64,000 nucleotides of DNA from Parvimonas sp. oral taxon 110 str. F0139. GTDB lineage: Bacteria; Bacillota; Clostridia; Tissierellales; Peptoniphilaceae. The notes under the pieces were generated by a model. The model ran no database searches. It saw only the letters and a list, made by a program, of their open reading frames with translations, and was not told the DNA's origin. Location: NCBI RefSeq assembly GCF_000214475.1, contig NZ_AFII01000002.1:682001-746000 (forward strand), in the 5' to 3' direction. The translations under genes and the position numbers were made by a program. Below are positions 1-9,790 of this stretch, in pieces. The number at the start of each line of letters is the position of its first letter. The first letter of the stretch is position 1.

Positions 1-1
1 A

Positions 2-58
2 ACACTTTTCACAGCAAGTTGTGAAATGAAAAATGGATTTTCAAGATCAGATGCTTAA
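2..58 (+). CDS. 3' end of an upstream gene (partial)
   Basis: Frame 2 is open from the window edge to a TAA at 56-58 and would give an 18-residue C-terminus. It is followed 24 bases later by a clear rho-independent terminator, as expected for the end of a gene. The fragment is too short to identify, and the other two frames hit stops earlier. Confidence 0.35.
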   Translation, partial: TLFTASCEMKNGFSRSDA

Positions 59-82
59 AAGACTTTAAAAAAAGATTAAATT

Positions 83-107
83 GCCGTCAGAAATGACGGC
101 TTTTTTT
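83..107 (+). terminator. rho-independent terminator of the upstream gene
   Basis: Stem GCCGTCA (83-89) pairs with TGACGGC (94-100) and is followed by seven T. It ends whatever transcript enters from the left. Confidence 0.85.
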
Positions 108-203
108 ATGTTGAGATATATGTCCTTTTAATTAGTTGTTTAAATTTTTACTTAAATTGAAAAATATGGTAAAATATGTAGAGCTATACTAAAAGGAGAA
201 GAA

Positions 204-1751
204 ATGAGTATTTTAACTGTAAAAAATTTGAGCCACAGCTTTGGTGGTCGTCAAATACTTAAAGATGTAAATTTTAGACTTTTAAAAGGTGAACATATAG
301 GACTTGTTGGACCAAATGGAGAGGGCAAAAGTACTTTTTTAAATCTGGTTACGGGAAAACTTGAAGCTGAAGAGGGAAGTATCGAATGGGCAAAGAGAGT
401 AAGAATTGGCTATCTTGACCAACATTCTGTAATTGGTGCGAATATGACTGTTCGTGATGTTTTAAAATCAGCCTTTTCATATCTTTTTGAAGTTGAAAGT
501 GAATTAAATGATATTTATATGAAAATGGGTGAATTATCAGGTCAAGAACTTGATGATATAATGCTTGATGCGGCGGAGCTTCAAGAATTACTTGAAACAA
601 ATGACTTTTATATGATTGATTCCAAGATTGATGAAATTGCTCATAATATGGGAATTAAAGATTGGCTTGATAGACCTGCTTTTGACCTTTCGGGTGGACA
701 ACGTTCAAAGATTTTACTTGCAAAATTGCTTTTAGAAAAGCCGGATATTTTGCTTCTTGACGAGCCTACCAACTATTTAGATGAAGAGCATATAAATTGG
801 CTTAGAAGATATTTACAAAATTATGAAAATGCCTTTATTTTAATTTCTCATGATATTTCATTTTTAAATTCTGTAATAAATTTGATTTACCATGTTGAAA
901 ATTGTGAAGTAAATAGATATGTTGGAGATTATGATGAGTTTTTAAGACTGAAAGAGTTGAGACAAAGACAAATTGAAGCGGCTTATAAAAAACAACAACA
1001 GGAAATTCAAGAGCTTGAAGATTTTGTGCAAAGAAATAAAGCTAGAGTTGCTACTAGAAATATGGCAATGTCAAGACAGAAAAAACTTGATAAAATGGAA
1101 AAGATTGAGCTTGTAAGAGAAAAGCCAAAGCCTGAATTTTATTTTGAAACAGCTCCTTCCACAAGCAGATTAATTTTTGAAACAGAAGATTTGGTAATAG
1201 GTTATGATAAACCGATAAGTAAGCCTTTAAATCTTCGTATGGAAAGAGGAGATAGGATTGCCATTGTAGGAGCAAACGGACTTGGTAAGACAACTCTTGT
1301 AAATACAATTCTTGGAAATATTAAAGCTATTTCAGGTTCTGTTTCTTTTGGTCAAAACTTAGCAATAGGATATTTTAAACAAGAAGAGCATTACGAAAAT
1401 AACAATACTCCAATTGATGAGATGTGGGAGAAATTTCCAAGTTGGGAACAATTTAAAATTCGTGCTGCCCTAGCAAAATGTTCTCTTACAACTGTGCATA
1501 TCGAATCACAGATGAAAGTTTTAAGCGGGGGAGAACAGGCAAAGGTAAGACTTTGTAAGATTTTAAATGAAAAGACAAATATTCTAATGCTTGATGAACC
1601 TACAAACCATCTTGACCCAGAGTCAAAGGAAGAATTAAAAAGAGCTTTAAAGGAATATAAGGGTGGAATATTTTTAATCTCTCACGAAAAAGACTTTTAT
1701 ACAGAAATAGCGACAGAAATTTGGAATATGGAAGATTTTTCACTATTATAA
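204..1751 (+). CDS. ABC-F family ATPase
   Basis: A 515-residue protein with two tandem ABC domains and no membrane segments, the layout of the ABC-F family, whose members act on the ribosome rather than in transport. The first domain has Walker A GPNGEGKST near residue 36, signature LSGGQ near 160 and Walker B with ILLLDEPTNYLD. The second has GANGLGKTT near 356, LSGGEQ near 436 and ILMLDEPTNHLD. A charged, Gln/Lys-rich linker lies between them (about 235-315), as in ABC-F P-site tip linkers. The start is fixed by AGGAG at 193-198. It is monocistronic between two terminators. I cannot assign a subfamily (EttA, YbiT or antibiotic protection) from the sequence alone. Confidence 0.9.
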   Translation: MSILTVKNLSHSFGGRQILKDVNFRLLKGEHIGLVGPNGEGKSTFLNLVTGKLEAEEGSIEWAKRVRIGYLDQHSVIGANMTVRDVLKSAFSYLFEVESELNDIYMKMGELSGQELDDIMLDAAELQELLETNDFYMIDSKIDEIAHNMGIKDWLDRPAFDLSGGQRSKILLAKLLLEKPDILLLDEPTNYLDEEHINWLRRYLQNYENAFILISHDISFLNSVINLIYHVENCEVNRYVGDYDEFLRLKELRQRQIEAAYKKQQQEIQELEDFVQRNKARVATRNMAMSRQKKLDKMEKIELVREKPKPEFYFETAPSTSRLIFETEDLVIGYDKPISKPLNLRMERGDRIAIVGANGLGKTTLVNTILGNIKAISGSVSFGQNLAIGYFKQEEHYENNNTPIDEMWEKFPSWEQFKIRAALAKCSLTTVHIESQMKVLSGGEQAKVRLCKILNEKTNILMLDEPTNHLDPESKEELKRALKEYKGGIFLISHEKDFYTEIATEIWNMEDFSLL

Positions 1752-1754
1752 AAT

Positions 1755-1778
1755 ACCGTCAACTATGACGGTTTTTTT
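1755..1778 (+). terminator. terminator of the ABC-F gene
   Basis: ACCGTCA (1755-1761), loop ACTA, TGACGGT (1766-1772), then a T tract. It separates the ABC-F gene from the sortase operon. Confidence 0.85.
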
Positions 1779-1791
1779 ATGCTTTTATCTC

Positions 1792-1894
1792 TTGTATTTT
1801 TCTGAGAAAAATAATATAATCATAATTAAGCGTTTTTGAATTATTTAATAAATTGTTAATATTTTGATATTAAATAATTAATATTTTTAAGGAG
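1792..1894 (+). promoter_or_regulatory. sortase operon promoter and leader hairpin
   Basis: A -35 TTGTAT (1792-1797) and -10 TATAAT (1815-1820) are 17 bases apart. The leader then contains a perfect 12-bp inverted repeat: AATTATTTAATA (1839-1850) pairs with TATTAAATAATT (1868-1879) around a 17-nt loop. It sits just upstream of the ribosome binding site AAGGAG (1889-1894), so it could affect translation. That role is inference. Confidence 0.6.
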
Positions 1895-1899
1895 TTTTT

Positions 1900-2799
1900 A
1901 TGAGTGATATAGATATAAAAATTTCTAAGAAAAAGTCCAAAAAGAAAAGTAATTGGCCTTTTATTTTAGTTTTTTTACTTGGTTTTGGGATACTTATGTA
2001 TCCTATAATCACAAGATTGTATTATAGAGTTGAATCAAAAAATGTTATCTCAACTTTTGACAGCGAAAAAGAAAAATTGTCAAAAGAAGAAGTTAAAAGA
2101 AGAATGGAGCTAGCAAAGGCATATAATAGTACTTTGCATAATGAAGTTACTAAGGACCCTTATTCTGATGAAAAAAAGAAGGAGGGGAAGGCTGAGTATG
2201 CGAGAATGATAGAAATTCACGAGTATATTGGCCATGTTCAGATACCTACCATTGATGTTGATGTGCCAATTTATGCGGGAACTGATGAAGAAGTCCTTCA
2301 AAAAGGTGCAGGTCATTTGGAAGGTACATCTCTTCCTATTGGTGGAATTAACACACATACTGTTATAACTGCACATAGTGGACTTCCTACAGCAACTTTA
2401 TTTACAAATCTTTCAAAACTTCAAATTGGAGATAAATTTTATATTCATAATTTCGCTGAAACTTTGGCTTATCAGATTGATCAAATCAAAGTTGTTGAGC
2501 CTTCAACTTTTGATGATTTACTTATTTCCGAAGGAAAAGACTATGCAACTCTTTTGACTTGTACACCATATATGATTAATACTCATAGATTATTGGTTAG
2601 GGGACATAGAGTTGAATATGACAAAGACATTGTTGATAAGGAGTTATTGGAGGGCAAAAAGAATATTTGGTATATGTATTTATTCTACTTTATTTTATTT
2701 TTACTTGTAATTTTAATTATTTCTACATTGTATTATGTGAGAAAGAGGAAAAAATTTAGTAAAAAATTAGAAAAAATAGATGTAGATAATATTAAATAG
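1900..2799 (+). CDS. srtC: class C (pilin-polymerising) sortase 1
   Basis: A 299-residue membrane-anchored transpeptidase that joins pilin subunits at the cell surface. It has an N-terminal membrane segment at about residues 18-38, a DPYS lid motif near 85 (class C sortases carry a DPF/DPW/DPY lid over the active site), the catalytic His in ITAHSG, the catalytic Cys in LLTCTPY, the Arg in LLVRGHR, and a C-terminal membrane segment (about 255-277) as usual for class C. The common AHRG is AHSG here. It is the first gene of a three-sortase run followed by pilin genes, which supports a pilus role. The start follows AAGGAG by 5 bases. Confidence 0.92.
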   Translation: MSDIDIKISKKKSKKKSNWPFILVFLLGFGILMYPIITRLYYRVESKNVISTFDSEKEKLSKEEVKRRMELAKAYNSTLHNEVTKDPYSDEKKKEGKAEYARMIEIHEYIGHVQIPTIDVDVPIYAGTDEEVLQKGAGHLEGTSLPIGGINTHTVITAHSGLPTATLFTNLSKLQIGDKFYIHNFAETLAYQIDQIKVVEPSTFDDLLISEGKDYATLLTCTPYMINTHRLLVRGHRVEYDKDIVDKELLEGKKNIWYMYLFYFILFLLVILIISTLYYVRKRKKFSKKLEKIDVDNIK

Positions 2800-2807
2800 A
2801 GGTTTTT

Positions 2808-3685
2808 ATGGAAATTAAAGATAATAAAGCTAAAGGCAAAAGCTGGAAAAAGACAAAATTTCCTTTTATCTTCGTCTTTTTAATAGGATTTTGCATTATG
2901 ATTTATCCTTTTGTATCTCAATGGTATTATAGAGTTGATAGTGGAAAGCGTATTGAAAACTTTGAAAAGGAAGCGGGAAAACTCTCTAAGGAAGAAATAG
3001 AAGAGAGAATAAAACTTGCCAAGGCATATAATTCAACTTTGGATCCGTCCAAACTTTCTGACCCTTATTCTAAAGAAGAAAAAATAGGGGAGTCGCAGAG
3101 TACGCGAGGATGTTGCAAGTTGGAGAATTGATTGGTCATGTTGAGATACCTAAGATTGATGAAAATTTACCGATTTATGCAGGGACATCAGAAGATATTT
3201 TGCAAAAAGGAGCAGGGCACTTGGAGGGTTCTTCTCTTCCAGTTGGTGGAGAAGGTACACATTCAGTAATCACTGCTCATAGAGGACTTCCAACTGCTGC
3301 ACTTTTTACAAAGCTGGATAAATTACAAAAAGGGGATGTGTTTTTCATTCACAATATTCAAACTGTTTTAGCTTATGAAGTTGATCAGATTTTGGTTGTT
3401 GAGCCATCTGATTTTTCTCCAATTTTGGTTGAAAGTGGAAAGGATTATGTAACCCTTTTGACTTGTACACCTTATATGGTTAATTCTCATAGACTCTTAG
3501 TTAGAGGGCACAGGATTGAATACACTCCACTTGATAAGGCAAAAAATGTTAGCAAGAGAAGAAGTTTTTTCAGAAAATATTTTTATTGGTTACTTATGAT
3601 TTTTATAATAGCACTAATTATTTTCTTATATAATTTTAAGAAATATATGGATGTTAGAAAGAGAATTAAAGAGCTTAAATTGTAA
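2808..3685 (+). pseudogene. srtC: class C sortase 2, split by a -1 frameshift
   Basis: The first 107-codon frame carries the membrane anchor and the DPYS lid. It runs out of frame at about 3085 and stops at 3131. The rest (open from 3110) has AHRG, LLTCTPY, LLVRGHR and a C-terminal membrane helix, closely matching sortase 1. Adding one base in the A6 run (3079-3084) or the G4 run (3087-3090) joins both halves into a normal sortase of about 292 residues, with the restored stretch AEYARM shared with sortase 1. All catalytic residues survive in the second part. It is either an assembly error, a real inactivation or a phase-variable tract. It begins 8 bases after sortase 1. Confidence 0.85.
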
Positions 3686-3702
3686 AGAATGGGTTAAATT
3701 AA

Positions 3703-4536
3703 ATGAAAAGTAAAAAAGTAAGAATTGTTGGATATTTGATTATGATTATAGGAATTTCACTTCCATTATACACTTTTACTAATTTGGTGTTTAATAATTA
3801 TAGGCAAAAGTCCATGTATGAAGAGTTTAAGTCGCTTCAAGAAAAAATGAGTGAAGAGGAAAAAACTCAATTGGAAAGTTCAATAAAAGAGTATAATAAC
3901 AATGTAAAAAGTTCAAGTATAGTAGATCCTTTTAGCAATGAAGAATATAACACTGTTTATGAATTTAAAAAAGGAGATCCTGACGGAATTTTTGCATATA
4001 TAAGGATTCCTGCCATAGATTTATACAAACCTATAAGACTTGATGCCTCCTATAAACATCTAGATAATGGTGTTGCACATATTGACGGAACTGCTCTCCC
4101 AACTGGAGGAAATGGGAATAGAAGTGTAATTGCGGGACATAGAGGTTGGTATAAAGATGTAATGTTTTTAAATATTTCCAAACTGAAAAAAGGCGATAAA
4201 GTTTATATTGAAAGAGCTGGAAAAACTTTAACTTATGTAGTTTCAAATACGGAAATTATAAAACCTTATGAGTGGGAAAAATTAGAACCAGAAAAAGATA
4301 AGGATATTTTGACATTGCTTACTTGTGACCCTGCAATTCCACCAAGTCCTTATCGAATGCTTGTAAATTGTGAAAGATTAGTAGAAAATACTGGGGAACA
4401 AGTTGAAACCAAAGAAGAAACAAATAAAGATGTAAAAAATATGTCTATTTTGGTATATTCTATTACTGGTGGATTGTGGATTGTATTTGTCTTTACAGGA
4501 TATAAATTTATAAGATTTTTAATAAAAAGTAAATAA
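3703..4536 (+). CDS. srtC: class C sortase 3
   Basis: 277 residues. An N-terminal membrane segment (about 8-28), DPFS lid near 72, catalytic His in VIAGHRGW, Cys in LLTCDP, and a longer loop before the Arg (PSPYRMLVNC) than in sortases 1 and 2. A C-terminal membrane helix lies at about 247-270. The divergence suggests a different substrate or housekeeping role, such as acting on the basal pilin; that is inference. Its TAA stop (4534-4536) overlaps the first bases of a 66-bp dispersed repeat. It is last in the three-sortase operon and convergent with the tip adhesin gene. Confidence 0.9.
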   Translation: MKSKKVRIVGYLIMIIGISLPLYTFTNLVFNNYRQKSMYEEFKSLQEKMSEEEKTQLESSIKEYNNNVKSSSIVDPFSNEEYNTVYEFKKGDPDGIFAYIRIPAIDLYKPIRLDASYKHLDNGVAHIDGTALPTGGNGNRSVIAGHRGWYKDVMFLNISKLKKGDKVYIERAGKTLTYVVSNTEIIKPYEWEKLEPEKDKDILTLLTCDPAIPPSPYRMLVNCERLVENTGEQVETKEETNKDVKNMSILVYSITGGLWIVFVFTGYKFIRFLIKSK

Positions 4537-4600
4537 GAACCCCACCCTTCCACGATGCTTCGCATCGGGTGGGGACCCGGGAACATTGTTGCTTCGCAAT
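4535..4600 (-). repeat. 66-bp dispersed hairpin repeat, copy 1
   Basis: Reverse-oriented copy of a 66-bp element found at least ten times in this window. Read on the minus strand it starts ATTGCGAAGCAAC (hairpin TTGC-GAA-GCAA), continues with CCCGGG, then CACCC-GATGC-GAA-GCATC, and ends GGGTGGGGTTCTT. Its terminal AAG overlaps the stop codon of sortase 3. Confidence 0.9.
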
Positions 4601-4602
4601 AG

Positions 4603-4640
4603 AAAAGACCTTGAGTTTTACAACTTAAGGTCTTTTTTTA
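4603..4640. terminator. bidirectional terminator between sortase 3 and the tip adhesin
   Basis: AAAAGACCTT (4603-4612) pairs with AAGGTCTTTT (4627-4636). It is flanked by A and T runs so that it can work for both converging genes. Confidence 0.8.
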
Positions 4641-7267
4641 TAAATTTTTTAATTTACTAAATTGATTTTTCTTTTGAACTATATAATATGCTCCAGCAGA
4701 ACATACCATAAATAATACTCCTGTTATGATAAACAAAGCTGTTCCACTTCCACCTGTATGTGGATATACTGTTTTTTCATTTGTAATATTGAGATTTTTA
4801 GTTTCTATATCTTCTCCATTTTCTTGGTATAAGACAATATTTTTAACTGTAGAAACTCCATTTTGAACTTCTTTTTCTAAAATTATTTTTCTTTCTTCAT
4901 TATCAATTTTTATGTGATATTCAATATTTGATTTTTTATATCCCATAGGAGCATTCTTTTCAGTAAGAATATAAGTACCACTTTCAAAGTCAAGTGGAAT
5001 TTCAAACTTAAAGCCATCTGCTGTACTCTTAGTTAAATCGTAAATTTCAGTCTTTCCTGAACTTCCTTTTAACTCTAATTCCAAGTTTCCTTCTTTAATC
5101 AATTCGCCCAAAAGATTCACTTTATTTAACATAAAGTACATTGGGGGAAGTTTCTTGTTTTCGATATTATAAAAAGCTTCTTTAGATGAAAATATTGAAT
5201 TATCATATTCAATTTCACCTTTTTTATTTACTTTAAAATATCTTACAAAATCCTTAGGAGTTCGGTATCCTTCAGGAGCTTTTAATTCCTTAATTGCATA
5301 TTCTCCAACTTCAAGTCCATTAAATTTGAATTTTCCGTCATTACCAGACTTTGAAATAACATTTTTATTATCTTTAGTTACAACTTCATATTCTCCATTT
5401 TGAGATTTTTTATATAATTCAAACTCAACATTTTCAATAGGAATTTTATTATTTCCTTCTTTTTTGTACTTTAAAAATTCAATTTCAATATCTTTTATAT
5501 TCGTTATCTTAACATCTCCAGATGTTGATTGAATGAAATTTTTATTATTTGAATATTCTATCTTAGTTTCAAAGTCTTTTGATAAAGCTTCTTCCTTAAC
5601 ATAATATTCAAAAGAATATCCAAGATTGTCAAAAGGTATTAATTTTTCGAATTTAGTCTTCCAATCACTAGCTTTATTTAGAGTTCTTTCAGCAATTACT
5701 GTTTCTTTTTTAGAATTTGGAACTCTCGGATTAGTTGACTTCCTTATAAGCTTTATCTTAACATCTTTTCGCATTTCTTCAGGTAATTCATTACCACTCT
5801 TATATTTCCAAATCTTTTCTACATTTATATCTAAATACTCAGCTTTTACAGAAGGAATTGGAAAATCGATAGATTTATTAGGGTCACTATCCTTTGGAAC
5901 CAATTTTGTTGGGCCATTAACCTGGTAGAATTTCCCTATCTTAAAATCTTTATCTTCTGTTCTTAAATTAACCTTATATCTTAAATTAACCCATTGGTCC
6001 TTTCCTAGATGCAAACCAGTTAAAGTAAGTTGTCTTGTATGTTTACTATAATTAATATCTACAGCTTCTAAAATAGAATCGTTAGATGCAGTAAGTTTAA
6101 AGCTTTCAGGATTAGACAAGTTTAAATCTACCATTTGCCCCATAGGATCTGTTACAGTTCCATTAACAACTGTATTATGAATGTCCTTTTCTATTTTGCT
6201 AAGTATAGAGCTTAGTTGATTTACATTAGCAGAATCGTAATAATGATTTGGTGAAGTTGAAATGCTCTTCATCAACTTAACAATATCAGGTTTTTCAAGT
6301 GTTCCACTTGGATAATATTTTCCACCATTATATTTCTCTTGTGCAAGTTCAATACCGATTGTATAAGTTGCAATATCTTTAGTAAACTTTTTAGCTTCAT
6401 AAGATGTTGGAATACCGTGGTTATTCACATAAAGATTACTATTAGTTAATGGATTCCAAACACTATAAGCATTATGTTCATATGCAAAATTTTGTCCTAA
6501 AAAGTAAGTTAGCCCAGTTCCCTTTATGGTATTAGAAAATTGTGCTCCGTCTCTGTCTATCGAAGTCATTTCATAAGAATTAGTAGGCATACCATCAGTC
6601 AAATGTACTATTATTTTTTGCTTTGCATTACTTGTACTTAAAATCTGACGAGCTTCTTTAAGTGCCGCTTGTGTAAATGTTCCTCCAAGATATGTTTGAC
6701 CTCGAGTTGTAGGAATATTACTAGGGACTTTATTTATAATTTCATTTGGATTTGTTGTAAAATGTTTAACACAAAGATCAGATGAATATCCAGGACGCGC
6801 AGCATGACCTACATATCTTCCGTCGAATACATCAGTACCATAAGTCACTAAGGCAAGTCTTACTTTTCCTTTTCCATCTTTAAGAACATTCTTAGTAAAT
6901 TCACTTAGTACTTTATGTGCAATACCAACACGATTATTTCTTTGCATTGAGTTGGAGTTATCCAAAACAATTACAATATCTTTAGTAATATCTTCTTCTT
7001 TATATTTTCCTTCAATTTTTAAATCTACATAAAACTCTCCATCCCTTTCGCCTTTGCTAACAGTTTTGGACAGCTTAGCATCTTCATAATCTATTGGTTG
7101 ATTTTTAGCATTTCTAATAAGACCATCTATTTCATCATAATCAGTTGGAAAAGTTCCTTCTTGATTTGTTGTATAGCCTATTTCGGCATTAACAAAAGCT
7201 GATGATGTAAATTGAAATAAAAAACTAAAACTAAAAAGCAACTAATTAAGACTTTTTTCGATTTCAT
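4638..7267 (-). pseudogene. VWA-domain pilus tip adhesin, frameshifted in the signal peptide
   Basis: The long frame (7241 to 4638) has a von Willebrand A domain at about residues 85-375 with a DNSNS MIDAS motif, Cna-B/SpaA-like beta domains with isopeptide-type motifs from about 490 to 820, and a C-terminal YPHTG sorting signal, hydrophobic segment and basic tail. This is the architecture of pilus tip adhesins. That frame lacks a proper start: only a TTG directly after an in-frame TAG. The real start is the ATG at 7267-7265, behind GGAAGG, giving MKSKKVLISCF. It joins the long frame only if one base is added within the A runs 7219-7237 (plus strand), which restores a normal signal peptide ending VNA. 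It is divergent from the backbone pilin. Confidence 0.85.
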
Positions 7268-7669
7268 TTCATTACCTTCCCCGAAAATAAATATATGTTA
7301 ATCGTAAATATAATATGAACAAAAAACAAAATACCATTGTTTTTTTACTATTGTGCATAAATATTCACTTCGAAATTTTTTTCTACAAAATTAACCATTA
7401 TCAGTTTACAACATATTTAAAATAAAATCAATCCCTAAGAGTAAAAAAATTATTAAACTCACAAATTTATAAAAATCTTTGGATTTTCTATTGTTTTTTT
7501 CCGAATTAATGATATACTTATCGTGAAATTATAGAATATTTAGCATAGATATTCATAAAATTTAAATTTATAAGAGTATAATTTGAAAAAATTTGACATT
7601 AATAAGTCAAATTTTACTTATGTAAGCTCAAAAATTATAAGAATTTATTTATAGGAGGAGAGATTAGTT
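7268..7669. promoter_or_regulatory. divergent intergenic region of the pilus genes, with a palindrome
   Basis: 400 bases of AT-rich DNA between the adhesin and the backbone pilin. A perfect 10-bp inverted repeat, AAAATTTGAC (7588-7597) and GTCAAATTTT (7606-7615), overlaps a candidate -35 TTGACA (7593-7598). A weak -10-like TTATGT lies at 7618-7623. It could be an operator or an mRNA hairpin. A strong Shine-Dalgarno (AGGAGGAG, about 7652) precedes the pilin start. I see no gene here. Confidence 0.5.
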
Positions 7670-9721
7670 ATGAAAAAAATAACTAAGATGATTGTTTCAA
7701 GTGTATTAGCATTTGCAATGGTTATCGGAATGTTTTCATCCATGTTTTCACCTGCAAAAGTAAGCGCTGAAGGAAATGGAACAAAAAAAGTAACTTTGCA
7801 TAAATTACTTTTAAAGACAAAAGATGAATTAGAAAAATGGGATAGTGAAAAAGTCAAAAAAGGTGGTTACAATGGAACTCAAGACCTTAACCAACTAAAT
7901 CAAATTTTATCAAAAATTGGTGGTGGACATCCTGATTCTGTAAAAGAAATTCCTGGTGTTTATTTTGCATGGCAAAAGAAAAATAATGCTGGTGAATGGA
8001 AATACATCAAAAGTGATGGTTCAGAAGCTAGTGGATTAGATGATGCTAATATTTTAGGTGGTCTTACAACAGATAATGGTAAAGACTTTGATGTTACAAA
8101 ACTTCCTGCTGGTGAATACCAAATAGTTGAAATTAGAGAAAAATCAACTTATGTTGGTAAAGGTGGAGAAACATTAACTTCTCAAAAAGCTGTACCAGTT
8201 CTTATAACTTTACCTTTGGTTAAAGAAGACGGAGTTATCGAAAATGCTCATGTTTATCCAAAGAATGTTCAAGAAAAGCCTCAAGTTGATAAGAATCTTG
8301 AAGGAAAAACAGATTATAATAAAGCTGATCAACAAAAAGGTAATGTAAATAAGATGATTGGTGATGAAGTTCCATACGAAGTAAAAACTAAACTTCCTAA
8401 AGATGCTAAATATAAGACATTAAGATGGGAAGATACAATGACTAAAGGACTTACTTACAAAAAAGGTTTAGAACTTACTGTTAAAATATTAGACCCTGCT
8501 GAAAATATAGCATTAACATCTGGAACTGATTATGAATTAAAAGAAAATGGCAGCGGATTTGTTTTAAATTTCAAAGCTGATGGACTTAAGAAAATTGAAG
8601 ATGCTTGTAAAAAAGGCGAAGTAGAATTTATTTTAAAATATAAAGCTATTTTAAATGGGGAAGCTGTAGTTGATACTCCAGATAAGAACCAAGTTAAATT
8701 TGATTATGATAATAAAGTAAGAGAATTTAAAGATCCAAGAGAAAACGAAGTAACTCCAAAGGATAATTCTATAGAAGTTACAAAGAGTTGGGCTGAAGGA
8801 AATGCTCCTGCTGGTGTTACAGTAACATATTACTTATATGAAAAAGGTGCAACTGCTGGAGATGATAAGGTTGTAGATAGTGTTACTAAAAAGGACAATT
8901 TTAATCATAAATTTACAGGCTTAGATGCTAATAAAAAATACTATGTAAAAGAAATTGTTGCTGGATATACTCCTGAATATAAAACTGAAGCAGGAAAGGT
9001 TACTGTTAAGAATACAAAAACTCCTGATAGTCCTGTACCTGTAATTCCAACTTCTCCAGAAGTAGTAACTTATGGAAAGAAATTTGTTAAAACTGGCGAA
9101 AATGGAACTGATAGATTAGCTGGTGCTGAATTTGTTGTTGAAAATGCAAATGGTAAATTCTTAGGATTAAAAGACTCTGCTACAGTTAAAGCTGACAGAG
9201 ATGCCTATGCAGAAGCTCAAAAAAAATATGACGAAGCAATAAAAGCTTATAATGATTTAGAAACAAATAAGCAACAAGGTCAAGAAGGAAAAGAAGCTAA
9301 AGAAAAAATTGAACAAGCTAAGGTTATTCGTGATAAAGCATTCTTAAAAGTAAGAACTGACTATGAATGGACTACTGAAGCTAAGGCAGTTAAATTCACT
9401 TCCAACAAAGATGGTCAATTTGAAGTTGCAGGTCTTTTAGCAGGAAACTACAAACTAAAAGAAGTTAGAGCTCCTGAAGGTTATGCATTATTAAGCGGAA
9501 AAATTGATTTTGAAGTGAATGCAAATTCTTATTCAAGTGCTGGGGATATTAATTATTCTCAAGATCAAGCTGGTAAGACAGATGCAACAAAAGTTATAAA
9601 TAAAAAAGTTACTATTCCTCAAACAGGTGGAGTAGGTACAGTTATCTTCACTGTTATTGGTATTACTCTTATGGGAGTTGCAGTTTATGCAATGAAGAGA
9701 AGAAATGCTGAAGAAAAATAA
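7670..9721 (+). CDS. backbone (major) pilin, SpaA/FimA type
   Basis: A 683-residue secreted, sortase-polymerised shaft protein. It has a signal peptide (about 1-33, cleavage after VSA), an N-terminal domain, the pilin motif VYPKN near residue 196 whose Lys is the usual sortase C acceptor, a fimbrial isopeptide-forming domain (about 210-365), a Cna-B domain (about 370-450) and a SpaA-like C-terminal domain with the E-box YKLKEVRAPEGY near 597. It ends with IPQTG near 648, a membrane-spanning stretch and a basic tail. A helical Lys/Glu/Ala-rich insertion lies at about 505-565. The neighbouring class C sortases are its expected polymerases. Start set by AGGAGGAG. Confidence 0.93.
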   Translation: MKKITKMIVSSVLAFAMVIGMFSSMFSPAKVSAEGNGTKKVTLHKLLLKTKDELEKWDSEKVKKGGYNGTQDLNQLNQILSKIGGGHPDSVKEIPGVYFAWQKKNNAGEWKYIKSDGSEASGLDDANILGGLTTDNGKDFDVTKLPAGEYQIVEIREKSTYVGKGGETLTSQKAVPVLITLPLVKEDGVIENAHVYPKNVQEKPQVDKNLEGKTDYNKADQQKGNVNKMIGDEVPYEVKTKLPKDAKYKTLRWEDTMTKGLTYKKGLELTVKILDPAENIALTSGTDYELKENGSGFVLNFKADGLKKIEDACKKGEVEFILKYKAILNGEAVVDTPDKNQVKFDYDNKVREFKDPRENEVTPKDNSIEVTKSWAEGNAPAGVTVTYYLYEKGATAGDDKVVDSVTKKDNFNHKFTGLDANKKYYVKEIVAGYTPEYKTEAGKVTVKNTKTPDSPVPVIPTSPEVVTYGKKFVKTGENGTDRLAGAEFVVENANGKFLGLKDSATVKADRDAYAEAQKKYDEAIKAYNDLETNKQQGQEGKEAKEKIEQAKVIRDKAFLKVRTDYEWTTEAKAVKFTSNKDGQFEVAGLLAGNYKLKEVRAPEGYALLSGKIDFEVNANSYSSAGDINYSQDQAGKTDATKVINKKVTIPQTGGVGTVIFTVIGITLMGVAVYAMKRRNAEEK

Positions 9722-9740
9722 TCTATAAAAATTAAATAAT

Positions 9741-9770
9741 TATATCAGGAGTTTTCTCCTGATATAATTT
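9741..9770 (+). terminator. perfect hairpin between the two pilin genes (attenuator)
   Basis: TATATCAGGAG (9741-9751), loop TTTT, CTCCTGATATA (9756-9766), then ATTTTA. It lies between backbone and ancillary pilin with only 14 bases from its end to the next ribosome binding site. The short T run suggests partial termination or 3' mRNA protection, giving excess backbone over ancillary subunit. Confidence 0.7.
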
Positions 9771-9790
9771 TAGTTGAAGGAGAAGAAGCA

